From Alphaproteobacteria bacterium UBA1301 (GTDB lineage Bacteria; Pseudomonadota; Alphaproteobacteria; Micropepsales; Micropepsaceae): 64,000 nt of DNA. The stretch covers positions 205,058 to 269,057 of the forward strand of contig DBUB01000002.1 of the NCBI GenBank assembly GCA_002307725.1. Reading direction: 5' to 3'. The first letter of the stretch is position 1, and each line of letters opens with the position of its first letter. Below the pieces are notes generated by a model. That model saw nothing but the letters and a program-made list of their open reading frames with translations. It was not told the origin of the DNA and made no database searches. The position numbers and the translations under genes are program-made. Of the stretch, positions 27,056 to 34,764 are shown piece after piece.

Positions 27056-27616
27056 TCACACCGTCCGGAACCATAGACCGGTCAGGATCATGGCGCCGCC
27101 GCCGACCACGGCGAACCAGAAGAAAATCGGTTGGATGTAGTAGAAGCCAACCAGAGTCAAGGCGACGACGACCGCTCCAGAGATCACATAGCGCAACCCT
27201 CGCCACAGACCGATCGCCATGTAAACGCATCCGGTGATCAGCGCCGGATAGGCGCAGAACTGCCGGGCGAAGTGCGGTTGCATGATGGCGTAGGTGGCAA
27301 AGACGAAGAACAGGATGACAGCCCACAGCGCGCCCATCCGCCACGCATAGGGCCCGCCGACAACGCCGTCCGTCTTGTGGCAGCGACTAAGCAACACTCC
27401 GCCGGTGCAGCCGATGACGATCAACCCCAGCCACAATTGATTGCCGTAATGCGGGAACAGGCCGGTGCCGCCGTAACCGATGATCCAGATGATGCCCCAC
27501 ATGATCAGATGCGGCGACGAGCGGTGATAGAAGTAGAGCTGCGACGAGCGGCGGCTCGCTTCTTCAACCTGGCTCAGACTGGCTTGAGCTTCCTCAGACG
27601 ACAGCGACATGGCCAC
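27056..27616 (-). CDS. Hypothetical integral membrane protein
   Basis: A 186-residue protein with a short charged cytoplasmic N-terminus (SSEEAQASLSQVEEASRRS) and about five or six hydrophobic helices (around IMWGIIWIIGYGG, LWLGLIVIGCTGGVLL, ALWAVILFFVFATYAIM, YPALITGCVYMAIGLW, ISGAVVVALTLVGFYYI and FFWFAVVGGGAMILTGLW). No catalytic motif. First gene of a two-gene operon with the winged-helix regulator, which probably senses or controls it. Confidence 0.75.
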   Translation of the reverse strand: MAMSLSSEEAQASLSQVEEASRRSSQLYFYHRSSPHLIMWGIIWIIGYGGTGLFPHYGNQLWLGLIVIGCTGGVLLSRCHKTDGVVGGPYAWRMGALWAVILFFVFATYAIMQPHFARQFCAYPALITGCVYMAIGLWRGLRYVISGAVVVALTLVGFYYIQPIFFWFAVVGGGAMILTGLWFRTV

Positions 27617-27700
27617 ACCCTCAACATGATACAGATTGCTCTATACAACAGAGTATTTATCCGTCAAACAAGCGGGTGATGTTGGGACTGTCGGCCGTCA

Positions 27701-28420
27701 TTACCAGTCGTTGAGGCCTTCGAATTGGGCGAATCCGGCCGCGTGAGCCCAGCTATCCCATTGAAACCGCAGGCGGGAGGTCATCACCGGGCTGCCGGTC
27801 CCCTGGCCGATGCCATAGATCGCCAGTTTAAAGCAGCCGCGATAAAGCCGCCGGTCCGGTAGGGGCAGGGCGTCGCCATGGGTGAGGCGGGCGTATTCGG
27901 AATCCTCGATCCCGTCACTGGCCAGGATCACGGTGGTCGGCACCCCGCCACAGCCCACGGCCCGTGCCGAATTATCCAGGAACGCCAGGATGTTGGTCTT
28001 CTGCTGGCTACGCCATCGGCCGCTGGCGACCAACCGCGGGGTATTGGCGATCAGCTTCTGCACTTCGACGGCGACTTGTTCGGGGCGGGCCCGCACCGAG
28101 ATCCTTGTGTCGTAGGCAAAGTTGTTGGAGGAGGGATCGTAGCTGCCGAAGGTGCGGATATGGACTTCGGAGGCCATACCGAGACGGCTCACGATGGCGG
28201 CGATGCGCTGGCTAACCCGGGCGGCAAAGGCCGGATCGTCGACCAGCGGATTGGACTTCGACAGATCGAGCCCAATGATGATCCGTTCCGGGTGCAGCGT
28301 GTTCTGATCATAGCTTGAGGCGCTGCGGGAAACCTGCATCGCCAGCGCCCCGCCCGCCACCAGCGCCACGGCCGTGACCGTCGCCAAAATCAAGCCTCGC
28401 ATGATATTTCCCAGCCCCAT
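27701..28420 (-). CDS. VWA-like exported protein
   Basis: A 239-residue protein; the ATG at 28420 follows GGGAGAG. An N-terminal signal anchor (MRGLILATVTAVALVAGGALA) leads to a von Willebrand A-like fold: the MIDAS-type start RIIIGLDLSKSNPLVDD (DxSxS) is visible, followed by alternating strands and helices and VPTTVILASDGIEDS, which matches the second MIDAS aspartate region. Probably an extracytoplasmic metal-dependent adhesion or scaffold module. Downstream of the membrane-protein gene at 28496. Confidence 0.75.
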   Translation of the reverse strand: MGLGNIMRGLILATVTAVALVAGGALAMQVSRSASSYDQNTLHPERIIIGLDLSKSNPLVDDPAFAARVSQRIAAIVSRLGMASEVHIRTFGSYDPSSNNFAYDTRISVRARPEQVAVEVQKLIANTPRLVASGRWRSQQKTNILAFLDNSARAVGCGGVPTTVILASDGIEDSEYARLTHGDALPLPDRRLYRGCFKLAIYGIGQGTGSPVMTSRLRFQWDSWAHAAGFAQFEGLNDW

Positions 28421-28495
28421 TGCGATCTCTCCCTTATCCCCAGGAGACGTCCGCAACTTTAGACGAGGACTGTGCCACGCGATAGACGGACATGG

Positions 28496-29599
28496 TCACC
28501 CCCGTGCTTCGGACAGCTCGAGCAGGTGCAGCAGGGCGAAATCCTTGCGGCGCTGCTGATAGTCCTTGGCGATGTGGGTGTTGCGCACGTTGTTCTCGAC
28601 CGTCTGCATGTAGAGCGCGGCGACCGTCGTCACGATGAAAAACACCACGCTGGCAAAGGCGAGCCAGAACCACTTGTCGGCATGCGCCAGCGAGCGGTCC
28701 GACAGCTTGGGCAGGCCCAGCGACACGCCTTCATTGGCTTCGTTTGGGCGCGTTGCGGCCGGTGTGGCTGTCATCGCCGCGGACTGCACGCCACTATCCG
28801 GTGCAAACAACTGCTGGATGGAGTCGCTGTTGTTCTGCGGCGGTGTGGTTGTTGCCGTCTGTTCCTGGGCCGTCGCTGTGCCGCCCGCCATGTTGTTGTA
28901 GGCAACGAGATAGCCAAGTCCCGAGATCATCAGGATCGCCATGATGAAGGACGCCGTGATCATCGTGGCGCGGCCGGTCTTGCCCGTGAGCTTGAGCATG
29001 AAATGAACGATCAGCACCGCGAAGACGACCTGCAGACTCTTGAACCTCACCGAGGCTTGCAGCGCCGGCGGCACCACCATGAACTCGTTGGCGAGGGCGC
29101 GCGTCCACACTTCGCGGATGATGTGATAGTCGACGAACATCGAGATCAGCACGATGACAAGGGCCAGTCCCGCTGCGGTCACATAGAGTGGCTTGTAGTG
29201 TGCCACCTGCCGGCTTTTTTCCATATTGCGGGCAATGATCGCGTCGTCGTCACTGTTGCCGGCAAGGGCGCTGTCCGGCGGGGCGGCCTCGCGCTGTCTC
29301 TCTTGCGCTACCTTTTCTTCCTTCTTCTTATCGCGCGAAAGTTCGAGGGCCTGATTGTAGCCGGCGACCTTCTCGCCCTCGTGGCGCCAATCGGGCCCCC
29401 AGCTCGGCTTATCCACAGGGGTTTTGAGCCGTTCTATAAGTTGGGCCTTGAGGCGCGCCCGCATGCCGGGGGCCATCGTCCCCATTTCGGCAAGTTTCTG
29501 GGCTTCCTGGTTGAATTCATCGGGACTGAGCCCGTGCAACAGGTCACGCGAAAGGCTTTTTTTGGTTTTCGGCTGGGCCTGATCGGCAGTTCTGGCCAT
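28496..29599 (-). CDS. Hypothetical multi-pass membrane protein
   Basis: A 367-residue protein starting at the ATG 29599 (preceded by GGGGGA). The N-terminal ~140 residues are charged and cytoplasmic (LSPDEFNQEAQKLAEMG, RHEGEKVAGYNQALELSRDKKKEEK). Hydrophobic segments follow: LYVTAAGLALVIVLISMFV, LQVVFAVLIVHFMLKL, MITASFIMAILMISGLGYLVA and FWLAFASVVFFIVTTVAALYM. A Gln/Thr-rich linker separates the third and fourth. I recognise no family. The VWA-like gene follows 75 bases downstream, so the two may act together. Confidence 0.7.
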   Translation of the reverse strand: MARTADQAQPKTKKSLSRDLLHGLSPDEFNQEAQKLAEMGTMAPGMRARLKAQLIERLKTPVDKPSWGPDWRHEGEKVAGYNQALELSRDKKKEEKVAQERQREAAPPDSALAGNSDDDAIIARNMEKSRQVAHYKPLYVTAAGLALVIVLISMFVDYHIIREVWTRALANEFMVVPPALQASVRFKSLQVVFAVLIVHFMLKLTGKTGRATMITASFIMAILMISGLGYLVAYNNMAGGTATAQEQTATTTPPQNNSDSIQQLFAPDSGVQSAAMTATPAATRPNEANEGVSLGLPKLSDRSLAHADKWFWLAFASVVFFIVTTVAALYMQTVENNVRNTHIAKDYQQRRKDFALLHLLELSEARG

Positions 29600-29771
29600 G
29601 ACATTCCCCCATTGGTACACTTGGTCGGGTACGCTGGCGCGAGAAGAAAGCCTCGTTGACAGAGTTAACCGCGTGTTTACGGCCGGATTGTTTGCTGACT
29701 GCGACGTATTTGCGGCGAATTTGGACGGCCTGCCACAATTTTCGGTTGAGAGGATTGCCGTGCGACGAGCC

Positions 29772-29989
29772 ATGTTCGCCAACATACTGGCTCTAGCCAC
29801 TGCAGCGGAGGAAAAGGCGGATCCCACTTACAAAAGCCAGCATCTGGCGTGGACACCGGTAGAAGCCGAAGCCTCGCGCGACGGCGCAAGCGTCAAGCTG
29901 ACGGGCATTACGTCACGGCGTGGCGGCGGCAGAGCGATGGTACCTACAAGTTCTGCCTCGACATCGATGGTGCCGACCAGAAGCATTGA
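29772..29989 (+). pseudogene. Remnant of a DUF4440/SnoaL-like gene
   Basis: A broken reading frame before hisE. The frame from ATG 29772 gives FANILALATAAEEKADPTYKSQHLAWTPVEAEASRDG, then turns to non-protein-like sequence. In another frame the region ends ADGHYVTAWRRQSDGTYKF followed by CLDIDGADQKH and a stop at 29987-29989. The HYVTAWRRQSDG phrase strongly resembles the C-terminal strand pair of DUF4440/SnoaL-like proteins. I read this as a gene that lost its middle and its frame. The alternative is chance similarity. Confidence 0.45.
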
Positions 29990-29998
29990 AGGACTTCG

Positions 29999-30313
29999 AT
30001 GACTCACACATTGGACAAACTATTCGAGACGATCGCCACGCGCCGCGGTGCCGATCCGAAACTGTCCTACACCGCCAAACTCCTTGCCGAAGGCGTTGAG
30101 CGCTGCGCCAAGAAGTTCGGCGAAGAGGCGGTCGAAACGGTGATTGCGGCGGCGGCCGGCCACAAAGCCGAGGTTGTTACCGAATCCGCCGATGTGCTGT
30201 ACCACCTGCTGGTGTTGTGGGCGGCGTGTGGCGTCGAGCCGGACCAGGTTTGGCAAACGCTCGCGGCACGCGAGGGCCGCTCCGGATTGGAAGAGAAGGC
30301 TTCCAGAACATGA
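29999..30313 (+). CDS. hisE: Phosphoribosyl-ATP diphosphatase
   Basis: Second step of histidine synthesis: hydrolysis of phosphoribosyl-ATP to phosphoribosyl-AMP. 104 residues. Family hallmarks KLLAEGVERCAKKFGEEAVETVIAA (the acidic MazG-like cluster) and ADVLYHLLVLW are intact. In most relatives it follows hisF; here it is 23 kb away and precedes hemD. Confidence 0.94.
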   Translation: MTHTLDKLFETIATRRGADPKLSYTAKLLAEGVERCAKKFGEEAVETVIAAAAGHKAEVVTESADVLYHLLVLWAACGVEPDQVWQTLAAREGRSGLEEKASRT

Positions 30314-30369
30314 GCGCAGACCGGAAAAGTGGGAAGCGGTTTTCCGCGAGTCTGCGCGAAGAAAAAAAC
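30314..30369. repeat. Covarying-arm hairpin repeat, copy B
   Basis: Arms GCGCAGAC (30314-30321) and GTCTGCGC (30350-30357) with inner GGAAAA/TTTTCC (30323-30328 with 30340-30345), then GAAGAAAAAAAC. It starts right after the hisE stop and ends five bases before the hemD ATG. Confidence 0.85.
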
Positions 30370-30374
30370 AGCCA

Positions 30375-31100
30375 ATGCGCATTTTGATTTCCCGCCCGCA
30401 GGAGGATGCGGCCCGACTTGCCGAGCTGCTACAGGCACGCGGCCATGAACCGCTTTGTGCGTCGCTGCTTTCGGTACGGTTCTTCGACGGACCCGAACTG
30501 ACCTTTGCCGGCATCAGCGCGATCATCGCCACCAGCGCCAACGGTATCCGGGCCTTCGCCAAACGCACCGACCGGCGCGACTTACGCATCTTGGCGGTGG
30601 GACCGCAGACCGCCGATGCGGCAGAGAAAGCCGGATTTGAGAATGTCGAATGCGCCGACGGTGATGCCTCGACGCTGGCCGAAAAAGTACTCGATTGGGT
30701 GAAGCCGGAAGAGGGCGTGCTCTTGCATGCCGCCAGCGCCGACACGGAAGGTCAGCTCAAGACACTGCTCGCCGAAGAGGGCTATACGGTCGATGAAATT
30801 GTCCTCTACGAGGTGGTGGCAATCCACAAATTGCCGGAGATCGCCCGCGAGGCGCTGTTGCATCGCACCCTTGATGCCACGGTGGTGTTCTCGTCGCGCT
30901 CGGCTATGGCTTTGCGCGATTGCATCCAGCGTGCCGGCCTCGCCGAGGCCTGCAAGACCATCGCCGCGATCTGCATCAGTGCCGCCTCTGCTGCAGCTCT
31001 TGAGCCGCTGAAGTTCCGCCAAGTGCTCGTGGCCGAACGGCCCAACCAGGCGGCGATGCTGGATGCGGTGGAACGGGCCGCCGCCACGCCAAAGGTATAA
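30375..31100 (+). CDS. hemD: Uroporphyrinogen-III synthase
   Basis: Closes hydroxymethylbilane with ring D inversion to uroporphyrinogen III. 241 residues from the ATG at 30375. This is a poorly conserved family; the supporting features are MRILISRPQEDAARLAELLQ, the ATSANGIRAFA segment, ILAVGPQTADAAEKAGF and TVVFSSRSAMALRDCI, with the two-lobe alternating fold. The classic partner hemC is at 926-1849. The hisE-hemD junction is filled by a repeat hairpin. Confidence 0.85.
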   Translation: MRILISRPQEDAARLAELLQARGHEPLCASLLSVRFFDGPELTFAGISAIIATSANGIRAFAKRTDRRDLRILAVGPQTADAAEKAGFENVECADGDASTLAEKVLDWVKPEEGVLLHAASADTEGQLKTLLAEEGYTVDEIVLYEVVAIHKLPEIAREALLHRTLDATVVFSSRSAMALRDCIQRAGLAEACKTIAAICISAASAAALEPLKFRQVLVAERPNQAAMLDAVERAAATPKV

Positions 31101-31271
31101 GCTCGGCCACATCCGTTTTCGACACGCTCGGCGCGTGTTGCCGCACACCCGTAAACCGTCCAAATTTACAGCACGCCTATACCGCTTTGCTGAATATCAG
31201 GGCGGGACCAGCACAGAATTTCGGCAGCGTGCCCATTGACGAACCAGGCGAGGGGGCAGTCATAATTCGTT

Positions 31272-32756
31272 ATGTCTGCTGCCCAGTCGCGCCCCGAACT
31301 AGTGCTGTCGCCGCAACCCGGCGAGTCGCCGTTCGCCGCCTATAAACTGGGTGCTCCCTACGACGAAATGTTCGCTGCCGACGGCACCGTCCGCCCTCAT
31401 TATGCGGCGCTGGCCGAACGCTTGGCGAACCTGCCGCCGGAAGAATTGTTGCGCCGTCAGCAGGCTTGCGAAACCAGCTTTCTGCACCAAGGCATCACCT
31501 TCACCGTTTATTCCGACAAGCAGGCGACCGAACGCATTTTCCCCGCCGATCTGTTCCCGCGTATCGTTACCGCATCCGAGTGGGCTAAGATTGAAGCCGG
31601 CCTGACGCAGCGCATTGCCGCGCTCAATCTTTTTCTCAAGGATATCTATACCGACGGGCGCGTGTTGAAAGACGGGCTGATTCCGCGCTCGATGATCTAC
31701 GGCTCCAAACACTACCGCCGCGAGATGCGTGGCCTACCCGTCCCGCATGATGCCTATGTCAACGTTTGTGGTTCCGATCTGGTGCGCAACGAAAGCGGCG
31801 AATATGTCGTCCTCGAAGACAATTTGCGGGTGCCGTCGGGGGTCTCCTACATGCTGGCCAACCGCGATGTGGTGCGGCGCGCCTTTCCCAGTCTTTTCCG
31901 CAGTCAAGGCGTGCGCCCGGTTGATCAATATCCGCGCGAGCTGCTCGCCACTTTGCGTGCGCTGACACCGGTACGCGAAGACGTTTCCATCGCCGTGCTG
32001 ACGCCGGGCGTCTTCAACTCGGCCTATTTCGAGCACGCCTTCCTGGCGCGCCAGATGGGCGTCGAGCTGGTGGAAGGGCGCGATCTTCTGGTCAACGACA
32101 ATGTCGTCTATACGCGTACGACGTCCGGCCTCAAGCGCATCGACGTGATCTACCGGCGCATCGACGATGATTTCGTCGATCCCTTGATCTTCCGTGACGA
32201 TTCCGCGCTCGGTGTTTCCGGCCTGTTCAATGCCTATCGCGCCGGCAATGTCATGATCGCCAATGCGCTCGGCACCGGCGTCGCCGACGACAAAGCGGTC
32301 TATGCCTATGTGCCGCGCCTTATCCGCTATTACCTGTCAGAAGAGCCAATTCTTAACAACGTCGAGACCTTCCTCTGCCGCGAGCCGAAATCGCTCAGCT
32401 ACGTGCTCGCCAACCTCGACAAGTTGGTGGTCAAGGCAGTGGGCGAATCCGGCGGCTACGGCATGCTGGTCGGCATGCACGCTTCCAAAGCCGAGCGTGA
32501 AGCCTTTGCCGAGATGGTGAAAGCCGATCCCGAGAATTATATCGCCCAGCCGACCATCCAGCTTTCCACCGCGCCGACGTTCGTTGACGGCAGGGTCGAG
32601 CCGCGTCACGTCGATTTGCGCCCCTTCATTCTGCATGCCGACAAGACCGTGATCGTTCCCGGAGCGCTGACGCGTGTCGCTTTGCGCCGCGGCAGTCTGG
32701 TGGTGAATTCCAGCCAGGGCGGCGGTTCCAAGGACACTTGGGTGTTGAGCAACTAG
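31272..32756 (+). CDS. Circularly permuted ATP-grasp type 2 protein
   Basis: A 494-residue ATP-grasp ligase with permuted domain order, DUF404/DUF407 type. Marks include YGSKHYRREMRGLPVPHDAY, EYVVLEDNLRVPSGVSYM, DVIYRRIDDDFVDPL and the ATP-binding VVKAVGESGGYGMLVG. Family members are found with an alpha-E protein and a transglutaminase, as here, and are suspected to make or modify a peptide or amide bond, but the product is undetermined. The alpha-E gene starts immediately after the stop. Confidence 0.92.
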   Translation: MSAAQSRPELVLSPQPGESPFAAYKLGAPYDEMFAADGTVRPHYAALAERLANLPPEELLRRQQACETSFLHQGITFTVYSDKQATERIFPADLFPRIVTASEWAKIEAGLTQRIAALNLFLKDIYTDGRVLKDGLIPRSMIYGSKHYRREMRGLPVPHDAYVNVCGSDLVRNESGEYVVLEDNLRVPSGVSYMLANRDVVRRAFPSLFRSQGVRPVDQYPRELLATLRALTPVREDVSIAVLTPGVFNSAYFEHAFLARQMGVELVEGRDLLVNDNVVYTRTTSGLKRIDVIYRRIDDDFVDPLIFRDDSALGVSGLFNAYRAGNVMIANALGTGVADDKAVYAYVPRLIRYYLSEEPILNNVETFLCREPKSLSYVLANLDKLVVKAVGESGGYGMLVGMHASKAEREAFAEMVKADPENYIAQPTIQLSTAPTFVDGRVEPRHVDLRPFILHADKTVIVPGALTRVALRRGSLVVNSSQGGGSKDTWVLSN

Positions 32757-33698
32757 ATGCTGAGCCGAGTCGCCGACAGTCTTTATTGGATGAGCCGCTA
32801 TCTGGAGCGTGCCGAGCACACCGCGCGGCTGCTCGCGGTCAAGCTCGAAACCACGGCGGAGCAATCGCGCGAAGATGCCGAATCCGCTTGGGTCCGCGTT
32901 CTCGCCGCGGTTTCGGAAGAGCACGCGCCGGTGACCGATTCCGACGTACTCGCCATCACCCAACACATCGCCTTCGACCAGATGAACGGCACCTCGCTGC
33001 TCTCCTCTGTCAGTTTCGCGCGCGACAACGCCCGCCAAGTGCGCGAACAGCTCACCATCGAGGTGTGGGAGAATCTGAACCGGTTATATCTGAAGCTGCG
33101 GGATCTGACCGCTGCTGAAGTTTCGAGCCCGGCGATGCTGTTCCGCGAAATCCTGCAGGACCTGCATGCGCTGGAGGGCGTCACCTATTCCACTTTGAGC
33201 CATGGCGAAGGCTGGTACTTCCTCGAACTTGGCAAGCATATCGAACGCGCCCAGCTCATTTGCCGTCTGCTCGACCTGCATTTTGGCGCCGCTCGCGCCG
33301 GCATTGCGGTGGAGGCGAATTATTTCGACTGGCTGGTGCTGCTCAAATTCTGCTCGGCGTTCGAGCCCTACTGCAAAGTTTATACGGCCACGATTCAGCC
33401 CGAGAAGATCGCCGAGTTTCTTTTGTTTGACGCCGAATTTCCTCATTCGGTACGGTTTTCGGTCGATCGCGTCTGCGATGCACTCATTCATGTGGCGCCG
33501 GGCGCTCCGCCGGGACGCCGGGCGACGGTTGAGCGGCTCGCTGGCCGTCTCAAGGCCTCGGCCGATTTTACCCAGATCGAGGAATTGATGAGCGGCTCGA
33601 TTGATCGCTTTCTGGGCGATATCGCCAAGCAGTGCGAAAAGATCCACGACGCGGTCTATGCCGCTTACATCGCTTACGGCGCGGAGACAGTTTTATGA
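32757..33698 (+). CDS. Alpha-E domain-containing protein
   Basis: A 313-residue all-helical protein. The N-terminus MLSRVADSLYWMSRYLERAEHTARLL is diagnostic of the Alpha-E (DUF403) family, with GEGWYFLELGKHIERAQLICRLLD in the second half. It starts at the base after the ATP-grasp stop. Function is unknown; presumably part of the same enzyme system as its neighbours. An inverted repeat begins shortly after its stop. Confidence 0.92.
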   Translation: MLSRVADSLYWMSRYLERAEHTARLLAVKLETTAEQSREDAESAWVRVLAAVSEEHAPVTDSDVLAITQHIAFDQMNGTSLLSSVSFARDNARQVREQLTIEVWENLNRLYLKLRDLTAAEVSSPAMLFREILQDLHALEGVTYSTLSHGEGWYFLELGKHIERAQLICRLLDLHFGAARAGIAVEANYFDWLVLLKFCSAFEPYCKVYTATIQPEKIAEFLLFDAEFPHSVRFSVDRVCDALIHVAPGAPPGRRATVERLAGRLKASADFTQIEELMSGSIDRFLGDIAKQCEKIHDAVYAAYIAYGAETVL

Positions 33699-33707
33699 GA
33701 GGGGCGA

Positions 33708-33786
33708 GGAGCGAATAGCGAATAAGGAAAACGGCACACTGCACACTGCACACTTCCCTATTCCCTATTCGCTACTCTCTATTCGG
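33708..33786. repeat. Inverted repeat (GCGAATAG...CTATTCGC family), copy 2
   Basis: The left half has AATAGCGAATAAGG and the right half CCCTATTCGCTACT, which are near reverse complements. Between the arms are nearly three tandem GCACACT heptamers. The sequence is clearly related to the element at 6766-6856. It fills the space between the alpha-E and transglutaminase genes. Confidence 0.8.
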
Positions 33787-33795
33787 GGTTTGACG

Positions 33796-34764
33796 ATGTT
33801 CTATTCCGTCCGCCACATCACCCGCTTCCGCTATTCGTCGCCGGTACGCGAGAGCGTGATGGAAATCCGCATGCAGCCGCGCTCGGAAGGGCCGCAGATG
33901 CTGCGGTCGTTCCAGATCTCGACCAATCCGCGCTCGCAGCTTTATGCCTATACCGATCATTTCGGCAACGCCGTCTATCATTTCAATGTGCTGAAAGAGC
34001 ACGCGGAACTTCGCATCGAAGCCCAGGCAGTGATCGAGATCGCGCGCTTCCAGCTCCCACCGATCGCGCTCGACCTGCTCGAATGGGAGCGTTTCAACAA
34101 TTACAACCTGACCCACGACCACTTCGATCTTTTGGAGCCGTCGAAATTCGCGCTGCCGTCGCCGGCACTCGCCGCCTTCATGACCGAAAAGAACCTCGCC
34201 AAACCCGAAGGCGATCCGCTCACGGCGCTGGGCTATCTCAACACGACGATCAATCAAGCGTTCGATTACGAGTCGGGCGTGACCCAGGCCGACTCCCCGA
34301 TCGAACATGCCTTGACCGGCAAGCGCGGTGTCTGCCAGGACTTTGCGCACATCATGATCGCCATCGCGCGAAGCTGGGGCATTCCGGCGCGTTACGTCTC
34401 GGGCTATCTCTATCATCGCCCGAAGACGCAAGACCGCTCGGGTCCCGACGCCACCCATGCCTGGGTCGAATGCTATCTGCCGAGCCTTGGCTGGGTCGGC
34501 TTCGACCCGACGAACAATATCCTGGCCGACGAACGCCACATCCGCGCCGCGGTGGGCCGCGATTACGCCGACGTGCCGCCGACCCGCGGGACCTTCAAAG
34601 GGGTAGCGGCAAGCGAACTGGCGATTGCCGTTTCGGTGGAACCGACTCAGGCGCCGGTCCGCCACGAGGACTTTTTGCGCGTGGCCCGGCCGATGGCAAC
34701 GCCGGCGCCGACACCCTCCATGCCGCAGCACCTGTATCACCAACAGCAACAACAGCAGCAATAA
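33796..34764 (+). CDS. Transglutaminase-like family protein
   Basis: A 322-residue protein of the bacterial transglutaminase-like family. The N-terminal beta-sandwich domain begins MFYSVRHITRFRYSSPVRES. The catalytic core has the Cys in KRGVCQDFAHIMIAIARSWG, the His in DATHAWVECYLPSLGWVGFDPTN and the following Asp, forming the Cys-His-Asp triad. The C-terminus is a run of glutamines. Third member of the ATP-grasp/alpha-E operon, and convergent with the FlmG-like gene, whose stop is immediately adjacent. Confidence 0.9.
   Translation: MFYSVRHITRFRYSSPVRESVMEIRMQPRSEGPQMLRSFQISTNPRSQLYAYTDHFGNAVYHFNVLKEHAELRIEAQAVIEIARFQLPPIALDLLEWERFNNYNLTHDHFDLLEPSKFALPSPALAAFMTEKNLAKPEGDPLTALGYLNTTINQAFDYESGVTQADSPIEHALTGKRGVCQDFAHIMIAIARSWGIPARYVSGYLYHRPKTQDRSGPDATHAWVECYLPSLGWVGFDPTNNILADERHIRAAVGRDYADVPPTRGTFKGVAASELAIAVSVEPTQAPVRHEDFLRVARPMATPAPTPSMPQHLYHQQQQQQQ

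Noticed and set aside
29598..30002. A continuous 134-codon gene upstream of hisE
   Set aside because: Only its central part looks protein-like; the end is in the wrong frame for the recognised C-terminal motif, so I treat the region as a remnant.
33730..33755. Short tandem repeats (GCACACT) as a CRISPR-like or VNTR array
   Set aside because: Three imperfect heptamers with no spacers; they are the loop of an inverted repeat.
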